DNA from: an uncultured bacterium
GTDB taxonomy: Bacteria; Planctomycetota; Phycisphaerae; Phycisphaerales; SM1A02
NCBI GenBank assembly: GCA_903938205.1
Contig: CAJACJ010000332.1
Location: 1 to 12,633, forward strand
Length of the DNA: 12,633 nucleotides
Direction: 5' to 3'
Shown: one piece after another, positions 1 to 6,880 of the stretch
How positions within the stretch are numbered: position 1 is the first letter of the stretch
Layout of the letters: every line of letters begins with the position of its first letter
Made by a program: the position numbers and the translations under genes
Notes under the pieces: model-generated
The model's input: only the letters and a program-made list of their open reading frames with translations
What the model was told of the DNA's origin: nothing
The model's database searches: none

Positions 1-11
1 AAAAATCCATT

Positions 12-40
12 TTGCATGCGTTCTAGATCGTCAATATAAA
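12..40 (+). promoter_or_regulatory. Candidate sigma70-type promoter of mntH
   Basis: TTGCAT at 12-17 and TATAAA at 35-40 are separated by 17 bases. The -10 box matches the consensus at five of six positions, the -35 only at its TTG. Transcription would start near 47, giving a leader of about 105 bases before mntH that contains two dyad elements. The assignment rests on spacing and the -10 alone and is tentative. Confidence 0.35.
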
Positions 41-61
41 CCGATCACCTAGCCGATTAAA

Positions 62-99
62 GTTTGAGTAGTCAAACATTTTTTGATAGACTCTCAAAA
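62..99 (+). promoter_or_regulatory. Two tandem dyad elements upstream of mntH, possible operator
   Basis: GTTTGA (62-67) and TCAAAC (72-77) form a perfect 6-bp inverted repeat around GTAG. Three bases later TTTTGA (81-86) and TCAAAA (94-99) form a second 6-bp inverted repeat around 7 bases. The two dyads share the half-site core TTTGA/TCAAA. They lie between the candidate promoter and mntH, as an operator pair for a metal-responsive repressor (MntR, Fur or DtxR type) might. The sequence does not match the classic MntR or Fur consensus as I know it, so the regulator is unknown. Confidence 0.35.
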
Positions 100-152
100 C
101 TAAGAATGAAACTTGCCAACCCTACGCAGTCACTTAACGTATCTGCCTATTC

Positions 153-1496
153 ATGAGCGCCCCTACGCCAAATACATCAACACCTGCTTGGCGCCTGCGC
201 AGCAACGCGCGCTCGTTGCCTGAGGCCCACTCCACCGTGCCCGTGCCCATGAATGGATCGCGCTGGAAAAAATTGCTGTCTTTCAGCGGCCCAGGACTCA
301 TGGTGGCCGTGGGCTATATGGACCCTGGAAACTGGGCCACGGACCTGGCTGGCGGCGCTCAATTTGGATACACGCTTCTCAGCGTTGTGCTGATTTCAAA
401 TCTCATGGCCATCTTGCTGCAGCACTTGGCGGTGAAACTTGGCGTGGTGGCTGAACGGGATTTGGCGCAGGCGTGCCGCGATCACTTCAGCGGGCCCGTT
501 TCATTTTGCTTATGGATACTGTGTGAAATTGCCATCGCCGCGTGTGACCTTGCGGAAGTCATCGGCTCCGCCATCGCTCTCAATCTGCTCTTTGGGATTC
601 CATTAGTGTGGGGCGTGTGCATCACGGCGCTTGATGTGTTGATGATTCTATTTCTGCAAACCAAAGGCTGGCGCTACATCGAAGCGTTGGTGGCTGGACT
701 TGTCTTTGTGATTGGGGCTTGTTTTGCCTATGAAATCATCGCCTCAAGTCCGCAACTGCCCGCGCTACTTCGCGGATTTGTACCCACTCCAGAAATCGTG
801 ATGAACCCAGGCATGCTTTATATTTCAATTGGCATTCTGGGCGCCACAGTCATGCCGCACAATTTATATTTGCACTCCGCCATTGTGCAGACACGCGACT
901 ATCCGCGCGACGACGCTGGTAAATCCATGGCCATTCGATACGCCACCGCTGATTCCACCATCGCGCTGCTGTTTGCGTTCTTCATTAATGCCGCCATTCT
1001 TGTTCTTGCCGCGGCCACATTTCACACGTCTGGCCACCAAGATGTTGCAGGGATTGAGGATGCGTACAAATTACTCACGCCCGTGTTGGGCGCGTCGCTG
1101 GCAAGCACGGTGTTCGCCATTGCGTTGTTAGCGTCGGGACAAAATTCAACGCTCACTGGGACGCTCGCGGGGCAAGTGGTCATGGAAGGGTTTCTCAATA
1201 TCCGACTGACCCCATGGTTGCGCCGCTTGATCACACGGCTTATCGCCATTATTCCGGCAGTCATTATCGCGGCCTTGTACGGCGCGACAGGCGTAAACAA
1301 GTTGCTCATCTTGAGCCAAGTGATTCTGTCCTTGCAACTTTCGTTCGCGGTGATTCCATTGGTGTGGTTCACCAGCAGTAAACTGAAAATGGGCCGCTTC
1401 GCCAATTCACCAGTGCTCACAACAACATCGTGGATAGTGACCTCCACCATTGTGGCGCTGAACGGCTACTTGCTAGTGCAGATTTTCAGTGGCTGA
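153..1496 (+). CDS. mntH: Nramp-family divalent metal (Mn2+/Fe2+) importer MntH
   Basis: A 447-residue polytopic inner-membrane protein of the Nramp family, which imports Mn2+ or Fe2+ coupled to protons. The helix-1 motif DPGN is at residues 57-60 (metal ligands Asp57 and Asn60) and the helix-6 motif MPHN at 234-237 (Met234 binds the metal, with Ala231 four residues before it in the family pattern). DLAEVIGSA in helix 3 and SQVILSLQ in helix 10 are also family signatures. About 35 residues precede the first membrane helix, slightly longer than E. coli MntH (412 residues). No Shine-Dalgarno is visible before the ATG at 153; an internal ATG at 249 would remove the extra N-terminus but has none either. 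The gene stands alone on the plus strand and converges on the exonuclease gene. Transport of Mn versus Fe cannot be decided from sequence. Confidence 0.93.
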   Translation: MSAPTPNTSTPAWRLRSNARSLPEAHSTVPVPMNGSRWKKLLSFSGPGLMVAVGYMDPGNWATDLAGGAQFGYTLLSVVLISNLMAILLQHLAVKLGVVAERDLAQACRDHFSGPVSFCLWILCEIAIAACDLAEVIGSAIALNLLFGIPLVWGVCITALDVLMILFLQTKGWRYIEALVAGLVFVIGACFAYEIIASSPQLPALLRGFVPTPEIVMNPGMLYISIGILGATVMPHNLYLHSAIVQTRDYPRDDAGKSMAIRYATADSTIALLFAFFINAAILVLAAATFHTSGHQDVAGIEDAYKLLTPVLGASLASTVFAIALLASGQNSTLTGTLAGQVVMEGFLNIRLTPWLRRLITRLIAIIPAVIIAALYGATGVNKLLILSQVILSLQLSFAVIPLVWFTSSKLKMGRFANSPVLTTTSWIVTSTIVALNGYLLVQIFSG

Positions 1497-1588
1497 ATTG
1501 TGTTACGCCACACGTGGGCATCCAACAAATACCCATTATTCCAGAGCAAAACGCTTGCATATTGATTTGGGGGCATAACAGTTTTGAG

Positions 1589-1617
1589 TTGCGGTTTTTG
1601 TCCGCGAACCGGCGCAA
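1589..1617 (-). other. Imperfect stem-loop between convergent mntH and exonuclease genes
   Basis: The 123-base gap 1497-1619 between the two convergent genes contains one notable structure. TTGCG (1589-1593) pairs with CGCAA (1613-1617), and CGGTT (1592-1596) can pair with AACCG (1607-1611). It starts two bases after the exonuclease stop codon on the minus strand. No U-run follows on either strand, so it is not a standard intrinsic terminator; it could act as an mRNA 3' end. The rest of the gap shows nothing recognisable. Confidence 0.25.
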
Positions 1618-1619
1618 AA

Positions 1620-2192
1620 TTACTGCATCACTTCAAGTTTGCGCAACTCAAAGTAGCACTTGGCGCATGCGCGCACATCCACAAGCGCGTCGTGACTGCC
1701 TTCAAAAGGCGCACCGAACAACTTTTCATGTAATTCCTGAAGCTTAGGCCACTTCGTTCCATAGTTGCCGGGAATGGCGCAGTATTCGGTTGACGCCTGC
1801 ATGGTGCAGCCACGAGGTTTCTGCAACACCACATTTGTCCGCCCGGCTCGCAGCAACTCCGCCCCCACAATGTTCTCATCAAAGGACATGTTGTGCGCGA
1901 ACAACTTGGCCGAGGCCAACATGTCCGTTTCGATTTCATCCAGCGCCACCTTCAACTCAATGCCGTCACGCATGGCCATGTCAGTGGTAATTCCATGAAT
2001 GCGCGAGACCACCTCTGGAATCACAAAGCCATCGGGGCGAATGATGTGGTTTGTCGCCTTCAACTCACGCCCCTGCTGGTCCGTCACCACCCACGCCAAT
2101 TGCACAACGCGCGGCCAGTTCAACAAGTCCGATGGAGGCGCCTTGTAGTTTTTAGGAACGCCAGTTGTCTCTGTGTCAAAAAATAAATACAT
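1620..2192 (-). CDS. DEDDh-family 3'-5' exonuclease (DnaQ/RNase T-like)
   Basis: A 190-residue single-domain exonuclease of the RNase T/DnaQ fold, expected to remove nucleotides from 3' ends with two metal ions in the cytoplasm. Exo I is FDTETTG with catalytic Asp6 and Glu8, Exo II is HNMSFDENIV with Asp105, and Exo III is HDALVDVRA with His167 and Asp172, the H-x4-D form that defines the DEDDh subclass. IHGIT at 65-69 is also typical of DnaQ-like proteins. There is no polymerase, helicase or GIY-YIG domain, so it may be a stand-alone proofreading-like subunit or an RNA/DNA trimming enzyme; the substrate cannot be read from sequence. The start is supported by AAGGA about seven bases upstream. 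Only 9 bases separate it from the stop of the upstream permease, and its Shine-Dalgarno lies within that junction, so the two are probably cotranscribed. Confidence 0.88.
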   Translation of the reverse strand: MYLFFDTETTGVPKNYKAPPSDLLNWPRVVQLAWVVTDQQGRELKATNHIIRPDGFVIPEVVSRIHGITTDMAMRDGIELKVALDEIETDMLASAKLFAHNMSFDENIVGAELLRAGRTNVVLQKPRGCTMQASTEYCAIPGNYGTKWPKLQELHEKLFGAPFEGSHDALVDVRACAKCYFELRKLEVMQ

Positions 2193-2201
2193 GTTTTTCC
2201 T

Positions 2202-3830
2202 TTAGTGCCGAAAAGCGGCGCCTGCGTCGCTGTCCGTACCGATTTCTGCGCGCAAATGCTCTAGTTCCATGCGTACTTGATCCGCAGGCTGCCCGCATCG
2301 GGTGGCCATCCAAAACAGCGGCACGGACAAAACGGCAATGATCACCGTGTCCATTGAATTTGTCAGGTCGCCCGTTCCACCAAAATCTTCATTTCCAAAC
2401 CAACCCACGACAATGACCACAATCGCGGTGGGAATCAACCAGACAAGCGGCTTCCACGCATTGACCACTGGTGGCTTGCCGCGCAACTTTGGAACCGCGT
2501 AGGCAAAAAACACAATCACGCACAACGCAACAATTACTGGAATGTAGGACTTGACTCCGCTCCAATACACAATCAATAAATTGGATGCGAACGCCACGAA
2601 CGCCATGACAATTCCGCCGGGCATTTGAAATGGTCGCCGCGATCTTGGTTCAATGCGTCGCAAGACCACCACGCTGACTGGAACTGAAATCACATTCAGG
2701 AAATACGCCGCAGCGTTCAAGTTGGCAAGCTCCGTCCACTTTGGATACGCGAACACCACCACCGAACTCACAATCCAAGAGAACACCAACGCCAACACGG
2801 GCACGCCCTGCTTGTTCAACTGCAACAAAATATTCCATGCGAATCTCTGTTGCGCGGCCGCGTACACCACTCGTCCGGTGCTACCCACATACGCCAAGCA
2901 ACTTCCGCCGGGCGAAATGACCGCGTCGAAATACAGAACCTTCACCATCAAAGGCAATCCAGCCACCATGAGAATGGCTAAGAAAGGCGCGTTTGCCTGG
3001 GGAATTGCAATGTTTTTCCAGCCATGCACGTACTCCGACGCGTCAAGCGCGCCCAGAAACGCCAACTGCACAATGAAGTACAAAGCCAACGCAAACACCG
3101 TGGACATTAAGAACGCGAACGGAATATCTTTCGCCGGATTTTTCGCCTCGCCCGCAAGGTCGCCAATAATTCGGAAACCGCACAGTGTGAACACGATGCC
3201 GCCCATGGACAGCGCCGCAAAAATACTTTGCACGCCGCCAGGCATAAAGCCCGCGCCATGCGATGTGAGATTGGCGCTGTCAAATTTGGTGAATATTAAC
3301 ACCAACCCAACGCTGGCCGGAATGGCGATCTTCCACCATGTGATCACGCTGTTCATGCGGATCAACCAGCGCACACCAAAGAAATTCAGGACCGTAAAAA
3401 AAGCGATCAACAACACAGTGACCACTTGCCCCGTGTGGCTTAAGTTGGCTTCTTTACCAACAGTGAACTCAGGAAAATACATGGCGCTGTATGTCACAAT
3501 GCTGGTGGCTTCAATGGATGGCGTGGTGACATACGCAAAAAACAGCAGCCACATATTGATGAGCGACATGCCGCGCCCGTGCGTAACCGCTGAAACTTGC
3601 GCGCTTGAACCCGATACCGGAAACGAGCACGCGAGTTCCGCCAAGCAATATCCCATGATCAACATCAAGCCCGCGCCAACCACCCACGCCACAAGTGCGG
3701 CGGGTCCCGCCTGCTTTACGGCCTCCATTGGCGCGTACAACCAACCCGAACCAACAACGCCGGAAATTCCCAGGGCTACAAGGCCCCATCGGCTGACATC
3801 CCGGCGCAAATGCGTGCTTGGTTGCGGCAT
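2202..3830 (-). CDS. APC-superfamily amino acid permease (YveA/aspartate symporter-like)
   Basis: A polytopic permease of the amino acid-polyamine-organocation superfamily, about 12 membrane helices. The first helix carries GVVGSGWLYAP, followed by AGPAALVAW and MGYCLAELACSFPVSG, which closely resembles the start of Bacillus subtilis YveA, an aspartate-proton symporter; the substrate here is inferred only. I chose the ATG at 3830 (542 residues) because it places the helix-1 region at the usual distance from the N-terminus. In-frame ATGs at 3896 and 3914 would add 22 or 28 residues (564 or 570 in all). None of the three has a clear Shine-Dalgarno. The gene lies downstream of the ribosomal cluster on the same strand but is separated from it by a strong terminator. 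A weak promoter (TTGCTT, 17 bases, TATTTC) ends shortly before 3914; if used, the longest form would be nearly leaderless. The C-terminus is a cytoplasmic tail of about 35 residues. Confidence 0.85.
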   Translation of the reverse strand: MPQPSTHLRRDVSRWGLVALGISGVVGSGWLYAPMEAVKQAGPAALVAWVVGAGLMLIMGYCLAELACSFPVSGSSAQVSAVTHGRGMSLINMWLLFFAYVTTPSIEATSIVTYSAMYFPEFTVGKEANLSHTGQVVTVLLIAFFTVLNFFGVRWLIRMNSVITWWKIAIPASVGLVLIFTKFDSANLTSHGAGFMPGGVQSIFAALSMGGIVFTLCGFRIIGDLAGEAKNPAKDIPFAFLMSTVFALALYFIVQLAFLGALDASEYVHGWKNIAIPQANAPFLAILMVAGLPLMVKVLYFDAVISPGGSCLAYVGSTGRVVYAAAQQRFAWNILLQLNKQGVPVLALVFSWIVSSVVVFAYPKWTELANLNAAAYFLNVISVPVSVVVLRRIEPRSRRPFQMPGGIVMAFVAFASNLLIVYWSGVKSYIPVIVALCVIVFFAYAVPKLRGKPPVVNAWKPLVWLIPTAIVVIVVGWFGNEDFGGTGDLTNSMDTVIIAVLSVPLFWMATRCGQPADQVRMELEHLRAEIGTDSDAGAAFRH

Positions 3831-3973
3831 ATTTGAATGGTAGCGAATGCGTGTTCGGGCTTTACGAATTGCTTCCGCTTGCTCGAGACAATTCATGCGC
3901 GATTGCAAACGCATTCATCATGCGAAATAATTGCGCGCGCACCCGCAAGCAAGTTTGTAAAAGCAAGATGGAC

Positions 3974-4007
3974 AAAAAACCGCCCCGACTTTAAAAGGTC
4001 GGGGCGG
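3974..4007 (-). terminator. Intrinsic terminator closing the ribosomal protein cluster
   Basis: CCGCCCCGAC (3980-3989) and GTCGGGGCGG (3998-4007) form a perfect 10-bp GC-rich stem around an 8-base loop. On the minus strand the stem is followed directly by six T residues (complement of 3974-3979). It lies 55 bases beyond the rplQ stop codon and about 60 bases before the first possible permease start, so it separates the ribosomal cluster from the permease-exonuclease unit. No matching T-run occurs on the plus side. Confidence 0.93.
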
Positions 4008-4062
4008 GTTACAAACTATTGAAAGCAAACTTCACTTGCCGGGTAAACCCAGCCAGTCAAAC

Positions 4063-4680
4063 TTACTCGCTCTTGGCTTCGGTCTTCGCGGCGTTCTTGC
4101 CCTCGGCGATTTCCTTGCGCTTCTTCGCGGCAAACGCGGAGCGGCGGTTGGAAACTTTGCGACGGTGACCGGCGCGACCACTGACTTGGCTTCCGCTTTC
4201 GGAACCAACCAGTTGAAGAATCACAAGCATGGTGGCATCGCCAATGCGGTGCTTGTCCTGCTTGATGATGCGTGTGTAACCACCCGCACGATCCTTGTAA
4301 CGTGGAGCCACACGGGTAAGAATGTGCTCGATCAATCGAGGTGACTTGCGCACTTCACCAAAGCGATTGAACTCGATCGAATCCACCGATGGCAGCTCCC
4401 AATATTCGCTGGTCTTGCGACTCTCAGGAACATTGGGATCCGCGATCCATGCAAAGACCTTGCGATCGGGCAACTTGCTGAGCAACTGTCGACGCGTGGT
4501 CAAAGACTTGGTCTTTGCCGTGGTGATCAGTTTCTCAATAAAAGGTTGCACCATCTTGGCTTTTGGCAAAGTGGTTTCAATCTGTCCGTGTTCAAACAAA
4601 CCTGCGGCAAGATTTCGAATCATCGCTCGGCGATGATCTTCCTTCAGACACAGTTGTTTTCCAGCTACTTTATGGCGCAT
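4063..4680 (-). CDS. rplQ: 50S ribosomal protein L17, enlarged
   Basis: L17 is a large-subunit protein of the peptide exit region. The family core is clear: MRHKVAGKQL at the start, ETTLPKAK at 35-42, and DRAGGYTRIIK at 130-140. At 205 residues it is much longer than E. coli L17 (127). An extra block of about 35-38 residues sits at roughly 75-112, between the helix ending TTRRQLLSKL and the segment SPRLIEHIL. A basic tail of about 45 residues (161-205) follows the core. The start is fixed by GAGGA seven bases upstream of the ATG. It follows rpoA by 44 bases, as is usual, and is the last gene before the terminator. Confidence 0.96.
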   Translation of the reverse strand: MRHKVAGKQLCLKEDHRRAMIRNLAAGLFEHGQIETTLPKAKMVQPFIEKLITTAKTKSLTTRRQLLSKLPDRKVFAWIADPNVPESRKTSEYWELPSVDSIEFNRFGEVRKSPRLIEHILTRVAPRYKDRAGGYTRIIKQDKHRIGDATMLVILQLVGSESGSQVSGRAGHRRKVSNRRSAFAAKKRKEIAEGKNAAKTEAKSE

Positions 4681-4724
4681 TGCGAATTCCTCAATTCAAA
4701 ACGGGGCAAATCAGATCAAACAAA

Positions 4725-5741
4725 TTAGGCGTGTGAATCACTTGTCGCTGGCTTGAAGCCTTCAGGCATAACCATGCCCAAGCCCAAACCTTCGTCTTCA
4801 AGTGACTTCTTCAACTCTCGCAGGCTGGTGCGGCCAAATGCCCGCAGACACAGCATGTCGTTCTCGGTTTTACGAACCAGTTCATGAACAAATTTAATCT
4901 TGGCGCTCTCAAGGCAATTGCTCACGCGAACGGTGAGGTCAAGCTCGGAGATTGGCATGTTGACCTTGCGGATCAACTCAAGTTCGGCGTCTGGCTCGTT
5001 GGCAATGTTGGTTGGAACAGTTTCTTCACCTTCATTGTCATACATGACAAACGGATTCAAGTGCTTGCGCAGAATCTTGGACGCCTCAACCAAAGCCATT
5101 TCTGGCGTGATGGTTCCGTTGGTCCAAATATCCAAAATCAAACGGTCATAGTTGGTGCGTTGACCAACTCGGGTGTCTTCCACGCGGTAGCGCACGCGAA
5201 GCACTGGACTAAAGATGGCGTCCACTGGAATCAATCCAATTTCTTGCTCATCAATCTTGGCCCATTGCTCGCTGGCTGGCAGATAGCCGCGGCCCTTCTC
5301 AACCGTGAATTCAGCGGCGAATTCCTTCTTTTCGGTGAGAGTGGCAAGCACTGTTTCTGGATTGTGAATTTGAATCGAAGCATCAGCCTCGATCAGATCT
5401 GGCGTCACTTCGCCTGGACCCTCGGCCAGAAGTCGCATGGTCTTGGCGCCATCGCCCTCCATGCTGACAACCAACTTCTTGATGTTCAAAATAATGTCGG
5501 TGACATCTTCATTGACGCCGGGAAGACTTGTGAACGCGTGCGTTACGCCAGCGATTTTCACGCTGGTGATGGCCGCGCCTTCAAGGCTTGACAGCAGAAT
5601 GCGACGAAGACTATTTCCAACCGTGGTTCCAAAGCCGCGCTCAAATGGCTCAGCTGTGAAACGACCGAAGGTTGGTGTCAAACTCTTTTGATCTACAGTG
5701 ACATGTGACGGAAGTTCTAATCCGCGCCATCGAACGTGCAT
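4725..5741 (-). CDS. rpoA: DNA-directed RNA polymerase subunit alpha
   Basis: 338 residues. The N-terminal assembly domain (to about 235) contains GNSLRRILLSS at 42-52, the dimerisation and beta/beta'-contact signature. An acidic linker follows, then the C-terminal domain from about 260 with DLTVRVSNCL at 268-277. Arg272 and Asn275 match E. coli Arg265 and Asn268, which contact UP-element DNA, so upstream promoter recognition is probably retained. The domain ends with GLGLGM at 318-323, as in the family. TTTGGAG lies eight bases before the ATG. The usual upstream neighbour rpsD is missing; instead a 194-base gap with its own promoter and structured leader precedes the gene. rplQ follows. Confidence 0.98.
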   Translation of the reverse strand: MHVRWRGLELPSHVTVDQKSLTPTFGRFTAEPFERGFGTTVGNSLRRILLSSLEGAAITSVKIAGVTHAFTSLPGVNEDVTDIILNIKKLVVSMEGDGAKTMRLLAEGPGEVTPDLIEADASIQIHNPETVLATLTEKKEFAAEFTVEKGRGYLPASEQWAKIDEQEIGLIPVDAIFSPVLRVRYRVEDTRVGQRTNYDRLILDIWTNGTITPEMALVEASKILRKHLNPFVMYDNEGEETVPTNIANEPDAELELIRKVNMPISELDLTVRVSNCLESAKIKFVHELVRKTENDMLCLRAFGRTSLRELKKSLEDEGLGLGMVMPEGFKPATSDSHA

Positions 5742-5755
5742 GGTGAATCTCCAAA

Positions 5756-5826
5756 GTTGCAGCAGAATCCTGAACAGGAAACTCTTGGACTCACGGCGAA
5801 TATTGAACTCTGCTGCAACAGTTCAA
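5756..5826 (-). promoter_or_regulatory. Structured 5' leader of rpoA with competing or pseudoknotted stems
   Basis: A perfect 11-bp inverted repeat, GTTGCAGCAGA (5756-5766) and TCTGCTGCAAC (5809-5819), encloses a 42-base loop that itself holds a small hairpin (TCCT 5768-5771 with AGGA 5776-5779). A second stem pairs TTGAAC (5803-5808) with GTTCAA (5821-5826), and its 12-base loop is almost exactly the 5809-5819 arm of the first. The two stems are therefore either mutually exclusive or form part of an H-type pseudoknot, since the loop of one pairs with sequence downstream in the RNA. The 3' arm ends three bases before the rpoA Shine-Dalgarno. No known riboswitch class was recognised. Function is inferred from position and pairing only. 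Confidence 0.55.
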
Positions 5827-5901
5827 CACGCCTTCTTGGCCAAGAGGAGTACGATTTTCAAACGCTCAAGTGAAGCCCGCGACAACAAAACACGGTCGGG
5901 C

Positions 5902-5930
5902 AGTATAAGTGAAAAACCCTTCCAAATCAA
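5902..5930 (-). promoter_or_regulatory. Sigma70-type promoter driving rpoA-rplQ
   Basis: On the minus strand TTGATT (5925-5930) and TATACT (5902-5907) are spaced by exactly 17 bases; they match the consensus at four and five of six positions. The -35 begins 5 bases past the rpsK stop codon. Transcription would start near 5895, giving a leader of about 150 bases before rpoA. The start region could also fold through GCCCG/CGGGC (5875-5879 with 5897-5901). Confidence 0.7.
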
Positions 5931-5935
5931 CGCTA

Positions 5936-6310
5936 TTACACGCGTCGCTTCTTGGGGGCGCGGCATCCGTTATGCGGAATTGGCGTGTGATCTTCGATTG
6001 CAATCACCTTCAAGCCGTTGTGCGCCAGACCGGTCACGGCGCTTTCGCGGCCAGGACCTGGTCCCTTCACACGAACTTCCACTTCACGCATGCCCAAACG
6101 CTTGACCTTGCCGGCCACCTTCTCGGCGGCGCGACTGGCGGCGAATGGAGTGCTCTTGCGAGCGCCCTTGAAACCAACGCTACCGGCTGAATCCCATGCA
6201 AGGGTTTCACCGTTCACATCGGTCACAGTGACAATGGTGTTGTTGAAGGACGCGTTCACAACCACGATGCCCTTGACGATATTTTTGCGAACTTTTTTCT
6301 TACTTGCCAT
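5936..6310 (-). CDS. rpsK: 30S ribosomal protein S11
   Basis: 124 residues. S11 lies on the 30S platform and contacts 16S rRNA near the mRNA exit. NASFNNTIVTVTD at 19-31, KSTPFAASRAAE at 52-63, KGPGPGRES at 82-90 and the C-terminal HNGCRAPKKRRV are all family signatures, and the length is normal. AGGA lies nine bases upstream of the ATG. It follows rpsM by 36 bases. In many bacteria rpsD would come next; here the gene is followed by the rpoA promoter. Confidence 0.98.
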   Translation of the reverse strand: MASKKKVRKNIVKGIVVVNASFNNTIVTVTDVNGETLAWDSAGSVGFKGARKSTPFAASRAAEKVAGKVKRLGMREVEVRVKGPGPGRESAVTGLAHNGLKVIAIEDHTPIPHNGCRAPKKRRV

Positions 6311-6346
6311 ATGAATAATTCCTGTTCTTTACATCGCGCGACGGGA

Positions 6347-6724
6347 TCAACCCTTCACGCCCTTCTTGCCGGCGACCGTTCGCTTCTTGCCCTTACGAGT
6401 GCGGGCGTTTGTACGAGTACGTTGACCACGACAAGGCAAACCCTTGCGATGACGCTCGCCGCGGTAGCAGCGAATGTCCTTGAGGCGTTGAATATCTTGT
6501 TGCATCTGGCGGCGAAGCGCGCCCTCCAGAATGTAATTCTGATCGAGCAACTGGCTGATGTTGGCCAGTTCCTTATCGTCCAGCGTGCTGGCTTTGCGGT
6601 CGCCATCAATGCCAGTCTTGATAAGAATGTCCTTGGCAAACTTCGGGCCAATGCCGTGGATGTATTGAAGAGCGAAGAGAATCTTCTTGCGCTCGGGAAT
6701 GTCGATACCTGCTAGTCGTGGCAT
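6347..6724 (-). CDS. rpsM: 30S ribosomal protein S13
   Basis: 125 residues of normal length. S13 sits in the 30S head and contacts the P-site tRNA and the 50S subunit. MPRLAGIDIP at the start, ALQYIHGIGP at 18-27, CYRGERHRKGLPCRGQRT at 86-103 and the basic C-terminal tail identify it. The Shine-Dalgarno AAAGGAG six bases before the ATG is one of the strongest in the window. It follows rpmJ by 27 bases. Confidence 0.98.
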   Translation of the reverse strand: MPRLAGIDIPERKKILFALQYIHGIGPKFAKDILIKTGIDGDRKASTLDDKELANISQLLDQNYILEGALRRQMQQDIQRLKDIRCYRGERHRKGLPCRGQRTRTNARTRKGKKRTVAGKKGVKG

Positions 6725-6751
6725 GGGGTGCTCCTTTAATTCAGTTTCAAA

Positions 6752-6868
6752 TCAGCCTTGACGCTGCTTGAGTCGGGGGTTCTTCTTGTTGATGACGAAA
6801 CGCTTGCCTTTGCGGACAACGATTTGGCAATCGCGGGTTCTTCGTTTAATGCTGCTGCGGACTTTCAT
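6752..6868 (-). CDS. rpmJ: 50S ribosomal protein L36, zinc-ligand-depleted form
   Basis: A 38-residue ORF beginning MKVRSSIKRR and ending RLKQRQG, the L36 signature ends. L36 binds 23S rRNA in the 50S subunit and in its usual form holds a zinc ion through Cys11, Cys14, Cys27 and His33. Here these positions are Thr11, Cys14, Asn27 and Leu33, so only one ligand remains and zinc binding is not expected. It is thus the C-minus type, encoded inside the main operon. The gene lies between infA (12-base gap) and rpsM (27-base gap), its normal place. The Shine-Dalgarno is weak (AAGAG). Confidence 0.95.
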   Translation of the reverse strand: MKVRSSIKRRTRDCQIVVRKGKRFVINKKNPRLKQRQG

Positions 6869-6880
6869 AATTTCTCTTTC

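Noticed and set aside
1589..1617. Bidirectional intrinsic terminator between mntH and the exonuclease
   Set aside because: The stem is imperfect and no U-run follows on either strand, so I list it only as a stem-loop.
2653..3843. Long plus-strand open frame of 396 codons opposite the APC permease
   Set aside because: It lies antisense to a clear multi-helix transporter and its translation shows no recognisable domain; it is the mirror of the real gene's codon bias.
4884..5591. Plus-strand open frame of 235 codons opposite rpoA
   Set aside because: rpoA is unmistakable on the other strand, and the antisense product shows no family signature.
5742..5895. Short GTG-started leader peptide before rpoA
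   Set aside because: A GTG near 5830 opens about 12 codons, but the purine-rich stretch before it is too close to the start and there is no run of regulatory codons.
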